From NCBI GenBank assembly GCA_031216915.1, contig CM062292.1, positions 200,653,262 to 200,717,261 on the forward strand: a DNA stretch of 64,000 nt. The letters run 5' to 3'. Below, one piece after another: positions 11,820-22,288 of the stretch; positions within the stretch are counted from its first letter, which is position 1; the number at the start of each line of letters is the position of its first letter. Both the position numbers and the translations under genes were made by a program. This DNA is from Pictodentalium vernedei (Eukaryota; Mollusca; Scaphopoda; Dentaliida; Dentaliidae). Below the pieces are notes generated by a model. The model did no database searches. It was not told the DNA's origin and was given only the letters and a program-made list of their open reading frames with translations.

Positions 11820-12793
11820 CAGGGACCAGCCTAGGGGGGATTTTAGGGAGACTTCATGTCTCCCTCCAGTAAAAATAGGGACACTGCAGAGTCAAGTAAG
11901 GAGACTTCATAGGCAAGTGGGGAAAATTAAGAATATTTATGTACCACCCCCTGCTGCTCCTTCATATTTTCAGCTCGTGGTCCTCCATTAATGCCTGATT
12001 AATCCAGGTCCAGTTGTCTATGATGCATTCTCTGCAAGGTTAAAAAATCACAAAGTAATTATCGGTTGAAAATCTCCCAGTGCTACCCTATCCTTCATGA
12101 CCCTTTTCCTCTTTTTCATGCCAATCCCCCAGAACCCTCCTGTGATTGCCTTTCACCAAAGTCTACTTAGCTAATAATTTCCTAACAGGACCAGATTTAA
12201 GAGGGTTGCTTGGAAGGTACTTTTTCAAGATCCTTCATATGCACACTTGTGCCCTGAACAAAGCTTTTCTTGTCATCACTAAAGCTTTTTTTCACATGTT
12301 TCAATTCCATTCATGTTTTTCTGGGAGTAGACGGCCCAACAGTTAACAGTCATCAGCAAAACGAAATAAAAATACAGTGTTAGAAAATACGTCTGTTGTG
12401 TATACATTTTCAGCAGAGAATTTTCTGCATCCTGAGCGACGTAACCTACCTTCAAACTGGGTTATTTTGTTGAGTCATGTGAGTCACCTATTTGCGTTTC
12501 GACACTTTAAGCTCTGACTAAGATAGAAATAAAAAATCCGCAAAAAGCGACAAAAGACAATTGATTCTCCTGTGATTCCAAATAAATGATCGCTTCATGA
12601 AAATGTCCATTTATCTCACTCAAGCACATTCGAGTCTTGAAAATAATCATTTTTATGTAAACCTCGGATCACAAAGTTCAGCCTTTCCTCATTTTGGCCA
12701 ATCTAACTGTAATCGCCCCAACTATTTTTCTAGGCAACTTTGGGCTTAGAAGGGTGACATAATCGCCCTAGTCGCCCTCAAGGCTGGTCCCTG
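11820..12793. mobile_element. hAT-like non-autonomous element, nested in DIRS
   Basis: Terminal inverted repeats cagggaccagcc at the left and ggctggtccctg at the right. The 8-bp flanks agtcagca (11812-11819) and agccagca (12794-12801) differ by one base. A TIR beginning CAG(A/G)G with an 8-bp duplication is typical of the hAT superfamily. No transposase is visible in its 974 bp. A much larger relative with the same ends occupies 21725-28985. Confidence 0.75.
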
Positions 12794-12809
12794 AGCCAGC
12801 AAATCCTTT

Positions 12810-13777
12810 TTATTTCTGTATTGGTTTGCAGTAAAACTTTGCAAATGTCAATGAATTTGACCGTCCTGCCGATGCCATAATGGTGCTGATGTCACATTTC
12901 CTGTGCAAGGCTATACTGGTGGATGCAGCATGCAAACTATGCGGTTTGAACACCGTAGTATCTATGCCTGTCTTAAGCATAACTGTTCGGATCCAGCGTG
13001 CTAGCATCTTTTGAAACCCACTGATATGGTTTGCAAAAACTAATAAAAAGTCTTGTCTTTACGAAAAGGCAGAGTCCATTTAATATAGGCATCTAAATAT
13101 GTGACCACACACAAGCGTCTATCCGCTGGGAAAGACTGCAGTTTTAGAGAAGGTTGCACTCTTCCTGGTGCTAATTGTTTTATCAAGTCATGTATGTGAA
13201 ACGTATAAGAGCACTTTCCATGTACCATGTAGTCACAATCCATAAAAGTAATAGTTTGACATCTGTGTCCAGTAACCAGCATACATAAGACAACTGTTTT
13301 TAAAGTCAATTGTTTTAAACTTAAACATTTTGCTGGTGACAATATTTTCAAGTAGGTCAGTAAAATATCTACATCCCAGATATCTTTATATCTAGTTAAA
13401 ACAGGCCTTTTCTCAAAAATGTCTCTGAGAAATCGCCGTATTAATGGATGTTCTCACACAAGAAACTCTGAGTCTGAAAATTTTAGAAATTGCGATAGTG
13501 CAGAGCGTGCAGTGTTGATAGCACTGTAATGTAATCCACTTTGAAAAAGATGTGTCAAGAATTCAATGATGTTGTTCACAGTCGGAGACATGGTATTGAT
13601 ATTTTGTTGTTTGGAAAATCTGATCCATTTATCCAGATACACTTTGTATTGTGAAACTGAACTTTTTCTCCATGATGAAAAGATGATATCTTGAGCTGCT
13701 GATGAAATTCCTGTCTGTTTGTTCTCCCTGATAAGAGACAAGCCATCAGAATCATTTTTCCCTCGAGTGGATGTCAA
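12810..13777 (-). pseudogene. DIRS tyrosine recombinase, decayed
   Basis: Minus-strand pieces follow the tyrosine-recombinase order. First is the N-terminal SAM-like domain (13454-13777; SWRKSSVSQYKVYLDKW, then NTARSALSQFL). Next is the catalytic domain (13040-13351) with the first catalytic Arg in VTGHRCQTI. Last is the C-terminal part (12810-13007) with the tyrosine in TFAKFYCKPI. The usual H-x-x-R box reads HSLHAAS here, so its Arg is replaced by His; a single transition at a CpG would do this. At least one frameshift separates the second and third pieces. The enzyme would integrate circular cDNA in an active DIRS element. This copy is very unlikely to be functional. Confidence 0.8.
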
Positions 13778-13786
13778 ATGGCAGCT

Positions 13787-14725
13787 TCAAAATGTTTTTC
13801 TGCGCAGCAAAACTGGCAGATCTATAAGCAGTGATATCAACACTGGAAACCAAACTTGTCTTTCCCAAAAGGATATAATAAAAATCGCCTTGCTCTGGTC
13901 ATTCATTACTTTTGTAAGAGCTTGTGAGATAAGGCTAAACAGAGGAAAAAGGTATAGAAATTTATTGGCCCAGTTTAAAGCAAAGGCATTTACAGCTAGA
14001 GCACATGGATCCGGTTGCCACGAAACATATGGTTCAAATTGGAAATTCAATCGTGATGCAAACATATCAAGATCGGGTAAGCCCCATTTCTTAACAACCT
14101 CTGAAGATATTTTTGGATCCACTTTCCATTCCGTTCTACTATTTGTTAATCAGCTTAATCTGTCAGCCTCCACATTACTTTTACCAGCAATATGTGTTGC
14201 CGACAGCAAACTTTTCTTGGGAACACACCAGTTCCAGATTTCTCTAGCCATAAAATTACAGTTACATGATTGGGTCTCTCCCATGTTATTGATATAAGCT
14301 ACAACTGTGACATTATCCATCAGCAGCTGTATATATGGACCAGAAATTTCATGACAGAGGGCCTGCAAACCTAAGTATGCTGCTTTCAGTTCTAAATAAT
14401 TAATATGAAATTTTGCTTCCTCTAAATTCCATCTGCCCCCTGCAGTCCTATCTTTACAAACAACAACCCAGCCCAAACCAGATGCATCTGTTTGGATAAT
14501 TATTTGTGGATTACCATGAGAAATATGTCGGGAGCCTAATATCGCATTTGGCATCCTCAGATAGTGTACATGTAGCATCACAATTACCATTAGCCTGCAC
14601 AAGTGCTTCATTTTTCTCAATTTCCAAGTGCTGATAAAGTAAAGCTCCATATTTCTCAATTTCCAAGTGTCGATAATGTAAAGCTCCATATTCGACTCCT
14701 GGACAATAAGAGACCATGAGACCAC
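13787..14725 (-). pseudogene. DIRS RNase H and linker region, decayed
   Basis: The RNase H part lies in 14150-14725: IIIQTDASGLGWVVV, then YLELKAAYLGL, LLMDNVTVVAYINN and GKSNVEADRLS, which give the D-E-D-D acidic set. The linker downstream (13787-14122) has the DIRS-typical DLDMFASRLN and VSWQPDPCALAVNAF. A short duplication near 14625-14700 repeats an 'EYGALHYRHLEIEK'-type segment. In an active element this domain removes the RNA strand during reverse transcription. Frame changes between pieces mark it as broken. Confidence 0.8.
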
Positions 14726-14726
14726 T

Positions 14727-15021
14727 GAGTTTGGCTACGGAGCGAATGGAAGGTACAGAAAGAGCCAAAATGCTCCTCCCTAAATTTGTTAATTTCTCAT
14801 TCTTTTCTGTACTGATAGAAACTGTCATGTTCTTAGTCTAGTATAAACCCCAAATGTTCTATTACCTGTGTGGGTATTGTAATAGATTTTTCATATGAAA
14901 TAAAAAAACCAAGCTTCTGAAGCAGGTCACAAGTGCCATCTACATTAAGTTTACAATCATTACATTCTTTCATGTTATAGTTGTCATAAACACCCTTAAG
15001 TTCTTGCACCACCGGTGCCAA
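14727..15021 (-). pseudogene. DIRS reverse transcriptase, C-terminal fragment
   Basis: The minus strand encodes LLQKLGFFISYEKS, TIPTQVIEHLGFILD and, after a frame change, MTVSISTEKNEKL. This is the segment that follows the catalytic YxDD box in DIRS reverse transcriptases. The expected YxDD position reads VYDNYN, and no upstream fingers or palm sequence is present before the ORF1-like piece begins at about 15095. Most of the polymerase has therefore been deleted. Confidence 0.7.
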
Positions 15022-15094
15022 TTTTCACACAGTCGCAAGAAGCTGTGAGAGTTGGTCTTTAATTGACTCCAAGTCATTGTGGAGTTTATTTTGG

Positions 15095-15391
15095 CTAATT
15101 TCCTGGTCTGCATCTGCATTCGTCCGTTACCGGTTCACTGTTTGCATTTCGCGAGTTATCACCATTTGTCTTTCGCGAGTTGGTGTTTTTTGTCTTGCTG
15201 GCTTTCCCAGTTTTCTGATTGGCAGTGCTCTCGGCCATTTCAGACTTTTCATGACAAAGACTGTTTGTGTTTTTAAATATACTGTCTAGAATGGCATTTT
15301 GTGAAGTCAGCAGGGCCTCGCCCTGTTTCAGAGATTGATGCAACACTCGCTTCTTTCGAAGCACTAGCAGTGTTGGCTGGAAGTGATTCAC
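15095..15391 (-). pseudogene. ORF1-like fragment of the DIRS element
   Basis: A minus-strand open frame rich in Ser, Asn, Thr and Lys (TANQKTGKASKTKNTNSRKT), with no conserved domain that I can name. Its place upstream of the reverse-transcriptase fragment and inside the inverted termini makes it a candidate remnant of the gag-like ORF1. The assignment rests on position only. Confidence 0.4.
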
Positions 15392-15747
15392 ACTTTGATA
15401 ATGGCATTTTGCCTGTGTGATTATTAAATATAAAAATGACGATGAAAAGAGTATTAGTTGATGTTGTTAACTTCTTGACGCCGTTCTGGAATCCACTCCA
15501 CAATTATTGAAACAAAATTTTAAACTTTTAGGAACAATGTAACTATACAAAATTTAATAAACACGCGAGTAAAAAACTTTGAGAACTATCTGCTTGCAGG
15601 AATGCTTCAAAAGGACATCCGTGTGCATGTGCTTATCTCGCGTAGCCTCCTCAGGTCAGAATGGGAAGTAGAATTCCCCTCCTTGTTAACTAAGTATACC
15701 TGTTTTTCTTCTTTCTTGGGACATGGAATTTATGATCTACTGTTTAT

Positions 15748-15987
15748 TTATTTATTTATTTATTTGTGTTTAAGGTCACATACTTATACACAATGGCTAA
15801 TCGTGATCGTGACAGTTTTATGGGTGGAGGAAGCCGGAGTACCCAGAGAGAACCACCGAGCAGCTGTCAGCTCTCCAACGTCGTAACTCTGAACTCTGCA
15901 CCGGAGCACAGGCAGGGTTAGATTGGTGGAAGACATGCGCACCATCGACGTGCAGTACGCCCCAGTACACAGCATCATCGTGCCCCC
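15748..15987 (-). mobile_element. tRNA-derived SINE, 5'-truncated copy
   Basis: Minus orientation. The tail is a (ttta)n run at the left; the body has acagttttatgggtggagga and agcacaggcagggttaga. The copy stops before the tRNA-like head. It is flanked by an exact 14-bp duplication, gatctactgtttat (15734-15747 and 15988-16001), showing LINE-type target-primed insertion of a truncated copy. Confidence 0.85.
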
Positions 15988-16001
15988 GATCTACTGTTTA
16001 T

Positions 16002-16231
16002 GTCGACTTTTAACTCAACATGGCTTTACATCACAATGAACCCTCTCTGTCTGAAGACAAGTATCTCAAAACTTGGTTTATATAAATGAATCTGTGATGA
16101 AATACATGTATCTCCTGACAACATCAGGTGGGGAGATTACTCATGAGTTATCACAAATCCACCTTATCATGCTTCCTCAATCCTTCTCTTTCCATAATTT
16201 GATTTTGTTATTTAATATTTTGTTTGCCATG
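16002..16231. other. Spacer left of the giant inverted repeat
   Basis: AT-rich sequence with no open frame or motif of note. It ends in gccatgtaa, the last three bases of which may be the target duplication of the neighbouring element. Confidence 0.4.
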
Positions 16232-16234
16232 TAA

Positions 16235-17726
16235 GGCCAAAAAAAAAAAATCAATTGATTCTCAGGCAATTTTTTTTTCAAATCAATGAGGGAGGGAGGA
16301 TTTTATTTTTATTTTTTATTTTTATTTCTTCCAGATGGTGAGAAAGGATTGAGAGGCAAAAGTCACTTTCTGATGTCTGTTTTTACCTGAAAAGCATGGA
16401 AAGTGCATATTGTAAAATGATATACAAATAAAACTAATTTTATTGAAAACTAAAACTGTTTTTCTTTATTTTCTGATATCACCACTTTTTGTATTTAGAA
16501 ACAGAACTCTGACTTCACTTTTAAACTTTTACAAAGCAGAACTATTTTATGAATACTAGATATTATTGACCACCCTCGTATTATTTTGGTATCATTGAGT
16601 TATTTTGATTTTTAGTATGACCCATGGTGAGAGTGTTCTTCTCTGGAACAGAAGGTATATTCTTTTTAAAAAAATATTTAAAGTGTTTAAAATAAATTTC
16701 AAGTTCATATAAGAAGCTGGGTCATTCATGGTTTCTGAATACCCTAACTGAGTTGAAAAGCGTAGTTAAAAAAGTTTTCGATATCCTTCGTAAATTAAGC
16801 GTTATTAACAATTTGAGTTAATTTCTTTGGTAAATGACAAATATTTCAGTTGTCTCCCTTTCCGGCTGCGCTGGGTAATAATACACTGTTCAGAAAACTG
16901 ACAATTTCTGCCAACCATCTTTCACCGACACGTGCGATTGGTTCTTTGAAGGTCTGCCATTCTTATCCATCCAAATACCTGTGACTTCTATTGTAGCCTT
17001 ATTACATTTAACCCCCTTCCAACAAACTTCACAAGTTTTCAAAGAAAAACATTCAATGCAAATTGCGGGGCGAATTTCAATGCAGCCAATTTTTCAGTGG
17101 AACAGAGCGTAACCGCAAGCAATTTCGATATGAACGAACTGTCTCCAATACATTTTTTTTGTTTTGAAACGGTGGTTAACTTTTAATAAATTCTAATTAA
17201 CTCGATGCGTGTCTTGTGTGATTCGTTGTTTTGTCTGGTACTTTGTTTTTAAATAGCCATTTTGTGCTGGTTGCTATCAGTTGGGGCGAATTGTTCGAAC
17301 GACTACGCCATTGCAATTCTTTTCAGAAATATAAAATTGGGCTAGTTTAGGCTATTTTCATAGCCGTGTGACGGACTTTAACAGCAACCGTGTTTACTGT
17401 TTTTTGCAGAAGCGTGTGTTTTTAAAAAATAAAACATAAGAAAATACAGTAAACTGCCATGTCTCCCAAGGAAGTTTAGAAAGGCGACTTGAATTTCGCC
17501 CCCAATGTAAGCCAAGGCCAGAGGCTCTCACACTTAACACACGCCTGTGTATATTTACCTGTTTATTCGTTGGTTTTGGGCCTTAAAACCAATAGTCCCT
17601 TTTCAATTTCCCTGTTTCCTATTTTCTTGCAATGACGCATTGACGGTCCAAATAAAAAGGCCCAACGCGGGCCATTTTTTTCAACGCGGCGGTGCCTGAG
17701 AATCAATTCCTTTTTTTTTTTTGGCC
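16235..17726 (+). mobile_element. 1,492-bp TIR element, left arm of giant palindrome
   Basis: Starts ggcc, a run of 12 A, two variable bases and aattgattctcaggca; ends with the inverse, tgcctgagaatcaatt, two bases, 12 T and ggcc. This makes a ~34-bp TIR inside the arm. No open frame of 60 codons exists. The flanking trinucleotides are TAA at the left and TTA at the right. GG-rich TIRs with a TWA duplication are typical of PIF/Harbinger elements, which is my inference for the class. The same 1,492-bp sequence, inverted, lies at 18165-19656 with only a handful of substitutions. Confidence 0.8.
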
Positions 17727-18164
17727 TTATGTGGAAATTTTGGGAAAAATTTAAAAAAGCGATAATTAAAATAATAACATTTGATTATCATGTACATTGG
17801 GTAGAGGATTAATTGCATATAGGGTACAGACGATATTCCTGAAATTTATAAAACAATATTGTGATCTGCCCAAAGCAATTTTGACAATCACAGAAGAATT
17901 ACAAGGTTTAATTCTTTACCTACTGAGTATTTTCTTGAATTTTCATAAAATCAAGATCAAGTCACGGCTGCCGTAAAAAAATCCAATAATGTCTGAAATA
18001 AAAAAATCATTGATAAGAGAGTTACTCCTATTTTGTAGGGGTATACTTATTTTAGTTAGTTTAAACATATTTTACTTGCTACACTTTGTGAAAATTGGAT
18101 TGGAGAACAAGTGCTAAACACTTGGTTTACCCTCCTCTCCTACAAATTTAAAATATATATATTA
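17727..18164. other. Spacer (loop) of giant inverted repeat
   Basis: 438 bp of AT-rich unique sequence between the two arms. It begins ttatgtgg and ends atatta, so both of its edges carry TTA next to the ggcc termini. No gene is seen. Confidence 0.6.
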
Positions 18165-19656
18165 GGCCAAAAAAAAAAAAGGAATTGATTCTCAGGCACC
18201 GCCGCGTTGAAAAAAATGGCCCGCGTTGGGCCTTTTTATTTGGACCGTCAATGCGTCATTGCAAGAAAATAGGAAACAGGGAAATTGAAAAGGGACTATT
18301 GGTTTTAAGGCCCAAAACCAACGAATAAACAGGTAAATATACACAGGCGTGTGTTAAGTGTGAGAGCCTCTGGCCTTGGCTTACATTGGGGGCGAAATTC
18401 AAGTCGCCTTTCTAAACTTCCTTGGGAGACATGGCAGTTTACTGTATTTTCTTATGTTTTATTTTTTAAAAACACACGCTTCCGCAAAAAACAGTAAACA
18501 CGGTTGCTGTTAAAGTCCGTCACACGGCTATGAAAATAGCCTAAACTAGCCCAATTTTATATTTCTGAAAAGAATTGCAATGGCGTAGTCGTTCGAACAA
18601 TTCGCCCCAACTGATAGCAACCAGCACAAAATGGCTATTTAAAAACAAAGTACCAGACAAAACAACGAATCACACAAGACACGCATCGAGTTAATTAGAA
18701 TTTATTAAAAGTTAACCACCGTTTCAAAACAAAAAAAATGTATTGGAGACAGTTCGTCCATATCGAAATTGCTTGCGGTTACGCTCTGTTCCACTGAAAA
18801 ATTGGCTGCATTGAAATTCGCCTCGCAATTTGCATTGAATGTTTTTCTTTGAAAACTTGTGAAGTTTGTTGGAAGGGGGTTAAATGTAATAAGGCTACAA
18901 TAGAAGTCACAGGTATTTGGATGGATAAGAATGGCAGACCTTCAAAGAACCAATCGCACGTGTCAGTGAAAGATGGTTGGCAGAAATTGTCAGTTTTCTG
19001 AACAGTGTATTATTACCCAGCGCAGCCGGAAAGGGAGACAACTGAAATATTTGTCATTTACCAAAGAAATTAACTCAAATTGTTAATAACGCTTAATTTA
19101 CGAAGGATATCGAAAACTTTTTTAACTACGCTTTTCAACTCAGTTAGGGTATTCAGAAACCATGAATGACCCAGCTTCTTATATGAACTTGAAATTTATT
19201 TTAAACACTTTAAATATTTTTTTAAAAAGAATATACCTTCTGTTCCAGAGAAGAACACTCTCACCATGGGTCATACTAAAAATCAAAATAACTCAATGAT
19301 ACCAAAATAATACGAGGGTGGTCAATAATATCTAGTATTCATAAAATAGTTCTGCTTTGTAAAAGTTTAAAAGTGAAGTCAGAGTTCTGTTTCTAAATAC
19401 AAAAAGTGGTGATATCAGAAAATAAAGAAAAACAGTTTTAGTTTTCAATAAAATTAGTTTTATTTGTATATCATTTTACAATATGCACTTTCCATGCTTT
19501 TCAGGTAAAAACAGACATCAGAAAGTGACTTTTGCCTCTCAATCCTTTCTCACCATCTGGAAGAAATAAAAATAAAAAATAAAAATAAAATCCTCCCTCC
19601 CTCATTGATTTGAAAAAAAAATTGCCTGAGAATCAATTGATTTTTTTTTTTTGGCC
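18165..19656 (-). mobile_element. 1,492-bp TIR element, right arm of giant palindrome
   Basis: Exact length match to the left arm, in inverse orientation. Differences I could see by eye are single substitutions (for example accgacacg versus actgacacg, and gcagaagcg versus gcggaagcg), which puts identity above 99 percent. The flanks are TTA at the left and TAA at the right. A transcript across both arms would fold into about 1.5 kb of double-stranded RNA. Confidence 0.8.
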
Positions 19657-19689
19657 TAAACCATATCATGCGATCCCCAAATGTTATTA

Positions 19690-20102
19690 CAGTAGAATCC
19701 TCTTAATTGAATATCCATTTTGCCAATGAAAATTATTCAATTATCATGGATTTGGTCAGTTTCCTGTGTTCTGGGGGTAAACTGAGCATTTATTCTATTA
19801 TATCTTGTTTGACAGAGCTCATAGAGCTCTGTCAAACAAGATATAATAGAATAAATACCTGTATTGGATGTAGTGAGGCCAAAAAGGTTGATAAATAAGG
19901 GGAATTTGGTGTGTGTCATGGTAATTTTTTCAACATATTACAAAAATTTATATACAATTTACAGGAGTTTACTCTACAACCCATATGCAAATGACAGATC
20001 AAATTTGTACTGAAGGTATGGTAAATGGTTTTGTGTTTGAAAATTATATTCAATTAACAGGGATATACAATTAAGAGATATCCAATTAAGTGGGCTCCAC
20101 TG
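19690..20102. mobile_element. pogo-like MITE, copy 1
   Basis: Starts cagtagaatcctcttaattg and ends ggctccactg, both flanked by TA. The interior is full of ttcaattaacagg-type motifs and has a perfect palindrome at 19792-19858 (attatatcttgtttgaca / gagctc and inverse). CAGTRGA termini with a TA target fit the pogo/Tigger group of Tc1/mariner. There is no transposase. Copies 2 and 3 are at 40556-41354 and 45954-46382. Confidence 0.75.
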
Positions 20103-20392
20103 TATTTTAATTATTGTTTTCTAAAAATTTAAAAAAAACAATTTTTTTTAAATGATACGTATTCAACTGCTTAATTAGGAAATTTAATGGGTGGATGTGG
20201 CCGATTCGTTGGGTAAAGGGTAAACAGAGTAAATTTGTAAAAAAGGTATGGTAAATGGTTTGGAGTTTGAAAGTGATATTCAATCAACAGTGCTATTCTA
20301 TTACATAGGGTGGGGTTTAAAAATTATACTCAATTAACATTATTATTCTATTAGACAGTATGAAGTAAGTAGAATTGGTCTGATCTTTTTAG

Positions 20393-20744
20393 TTATTTAT
20401 TTATTGGGGTTTAAAAACACTTTCGACAGTCAGGGTCACCTCGTGGCGGACAGTTTTATGGGTAGAGGAAGCCAGAGGACCCGAAGAGAACCACCAGACA
20501 ATGGCCAGCAACTGTCAGGCTCCCCAATGTACTAACGCCACACAAGCAGGGTTAGCATTCGTTGAAGACAAGCACAACACTGACATGCAGTACGACTTAG
20601 TACACAATGCCATGTGCCCCCATGTGGGCAATTCGGGTGAAGCGTCTTGCCCAAGGACACAACGTGGTTACTGCAGGTGGGATTCAAACCAAGGACCTCT
20701 CGGCCTGCAGCCTGCACCTGTACCATTGGAGCCACCACGCCCCC
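20393..20744 (-). mobile_element. tRNA-derived SINE, full length
   Basis: Minus orientation. The tRNA-like head is at the right (B-box region ggattcaaacc at about 20682, A-box region near 20735), followed toward the left by the conserved gtgtccttgggcaaga module, the body and a ttattggggttta tail. Flanks are gatctttttag (20382-20392) and gatttttttag (20745-20755), an imperfect 11-bp target duplication. Confidence 0.85.
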
Positions 20745-20980
20745 GATTTTTTTAGTGGAATCTAATTCACAGGTATAGTGTTAGATCGATCTTTGGGGTC
20801 AAAATATATAACATCCACACATGTATTTGTCTCAATACAATTAATTGGCAGTTTAAAATAATTGCAACAAAACAAATCCATACACACCTGCACAATTCAT
20901 GCTATTAGTTCCCCACTCCATGTGCAATAACAAACTGTATAGGTGTACCAAGCTTCACGGCAAATTCGGTAATCAGCTAA

Positions 20981-21523
20981 CCCTTTACCTAACATAACAG
21001 CCAAAAACAGTCAGAAAATTAAGCAGAATAAGCCTACTACAGCCTAAGATATCTCAGAATTTTCTTAATAAATAAAACCATACAAATATGGATATCATTA
21101 GAACCAGCTTGATGAGCTGGTTCTAATAATATCTATACATGTTTGGATTTATAGAAAAATTGTGAAATTTGTTAACAAACAAGCCAAGACCAATACCGGG
21201 TCTGGACCTGCATCGCTGCATGCAATTGATTACAGAGATGAACAGACTTCAAAGTATCGGCAAACAGGAAGTGGCTGCACAGCAGATCTGAAAATTAGAT
21301 ACACGATACAACTCATCATTATGAAGCAGCAGACCAAATATAAAATCATTCCCTTTCATAGAAGCCAAGAAAACTTTGAGGGAAGAAGTGTTTCGGACGG
21401 ACTGACTGATGGACGGACTGACAGATGGAGTCAAGCGGTTACTAGACCTGCTCTGCCGCTGGCAATGCAGGTAAAAATGTGAAATTTAATTTATTTTTTA
21501 AAACTACTGTGTTGTGTAAAGGG
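20981..21523. mobile_element. TTAA-type MITE interrupted by family H element
   Basis: Left end is CTAA then ccctttacctaac; right end is gttgtgtaaaggg then TTAA (21524-21527). The centre has a palindrome, attagaaccagctt / gagctggttctaat, at about 21089-21128. CCC termini with a TTAA target resemble piggyBac-derived MITEs; the left target has mutated by one base. A single-unit family H element (21177-21474) has inserted inside. Confidence 0.6.
21177..21474 (+). mobile_element. Repeat element family H, single-unit copy
   Basis: Opens aacaagccaagaccaatac then acctgcatcgctgc; closes with gacggactgac-type repeats, actagacctgctctgccgct and gcaatgcaggtaa. The opening acctgcatcgc and the closing gc(a/g)atgcaggt are inverted copies. 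It has one copy of the unit that is tandemly repeated at 39210-39991. Confidence 0.65.
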
Positions 21524-22288
21524 TTAACTTGTGGAGAAGTGGTTACAAATATACATCCAAATCAACATTTTTCCACAAGCAGAACTCCATCTACATGCAG
21601 CAATATTTTGAACAAAGTCTATTCTGCATATGATGAGGAAGATGCATAATAAATTTCTAGTCACTCTATCAGCTATTGGGAAAGATGCTGTTTTGGATGG
21701 ACAGAAAGACTCAATGATTGGGGGCAGAGACCAGCCTAGAGGCTAAATTTAGGGAGAAGTCACTCCTCCTCCCAAGGTTTTAAGGAGAAATGAGGTGAAA
21801 ATAGGAAGAAGTGAGCAGAAAATATAAGCGCGCGCAAAAGCAGCCCGAAGGGCTGCTTTGAAGCAAGCCTAATAGACAACGTGTACGTGAAATTGGAAAA
21901 ACCAAGGAATGCTATGCCATCCAATCTAAACCGGAAACCGGAAGTAAAAACATGGGGAACCCCAGCTCTCGTTTTCAGAAGTGAACAAATCGAATGACGC
22001 CCCCCAAAAAGCGAACGGTGTAATGCGAGATTTCTCCTTAGATCATTCCATGCAGACTGTGAATAATTTATTGAACATGCTTTTCAAAATTAAAGTTTTT
22101 CCAAACAAACTCAACTGTCGTTTGCTTTGCTGACTAAATGACAGAAATTGTCGAAAAGCTAAATGTTCCCATATATGCACATTGGATTGTTGTTCAATTC
22201 TGCGGAGTATTCTGTCACGTGATTTATCTGTTTTGCATTTGCAAAACGCTGTTCACTTCAAACCAACACTGCGTGTTATTGGAACAAA

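Larger units (their letters stand above)
11420..15685 (-). mobile_element. Degenerate DIRS-like (tyrosine recombinase) retrotransposon
   Basis: Inverted termini: the segment with gaggctaagtgagataagca at about 11471 matches, inverted, the segment with ttatctcgcgtagcctcctc at about 15628-15650. An additional inverted pair (11420-11473 and 11587-11640, 54 bp each, three mismatches) and a piece at 11658-11705 complementary to the right terminus look like the internal complementary region of DIRS elements. Coding remnants on the minus strand run in the DIRS order: an ORF1-like piece, the end of reverse transcriptase, RNase H, a linker and tyrosine recombinase. A hAT-like element (11820-12793) has inserted between the recombinase and the left end. 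It is broken by frameshifts and a deletion of most of the reverse transcriptase. Confidence 0.85.

Noticed and set aside
13719..14297. 192-codon plus-strand open frame
   Set aside because: It is antisense to the DIRS recombinase, linker and RNase H remnants, which show clear protein motifs on the minus strand.
16235..19656. Polinton/Maverick with long terminal repeats
   Set aside because: The arms are long enough, but each arm has its own terminal inverted repeats, the spacer is only 438 bp, and no viral-type genes are present.
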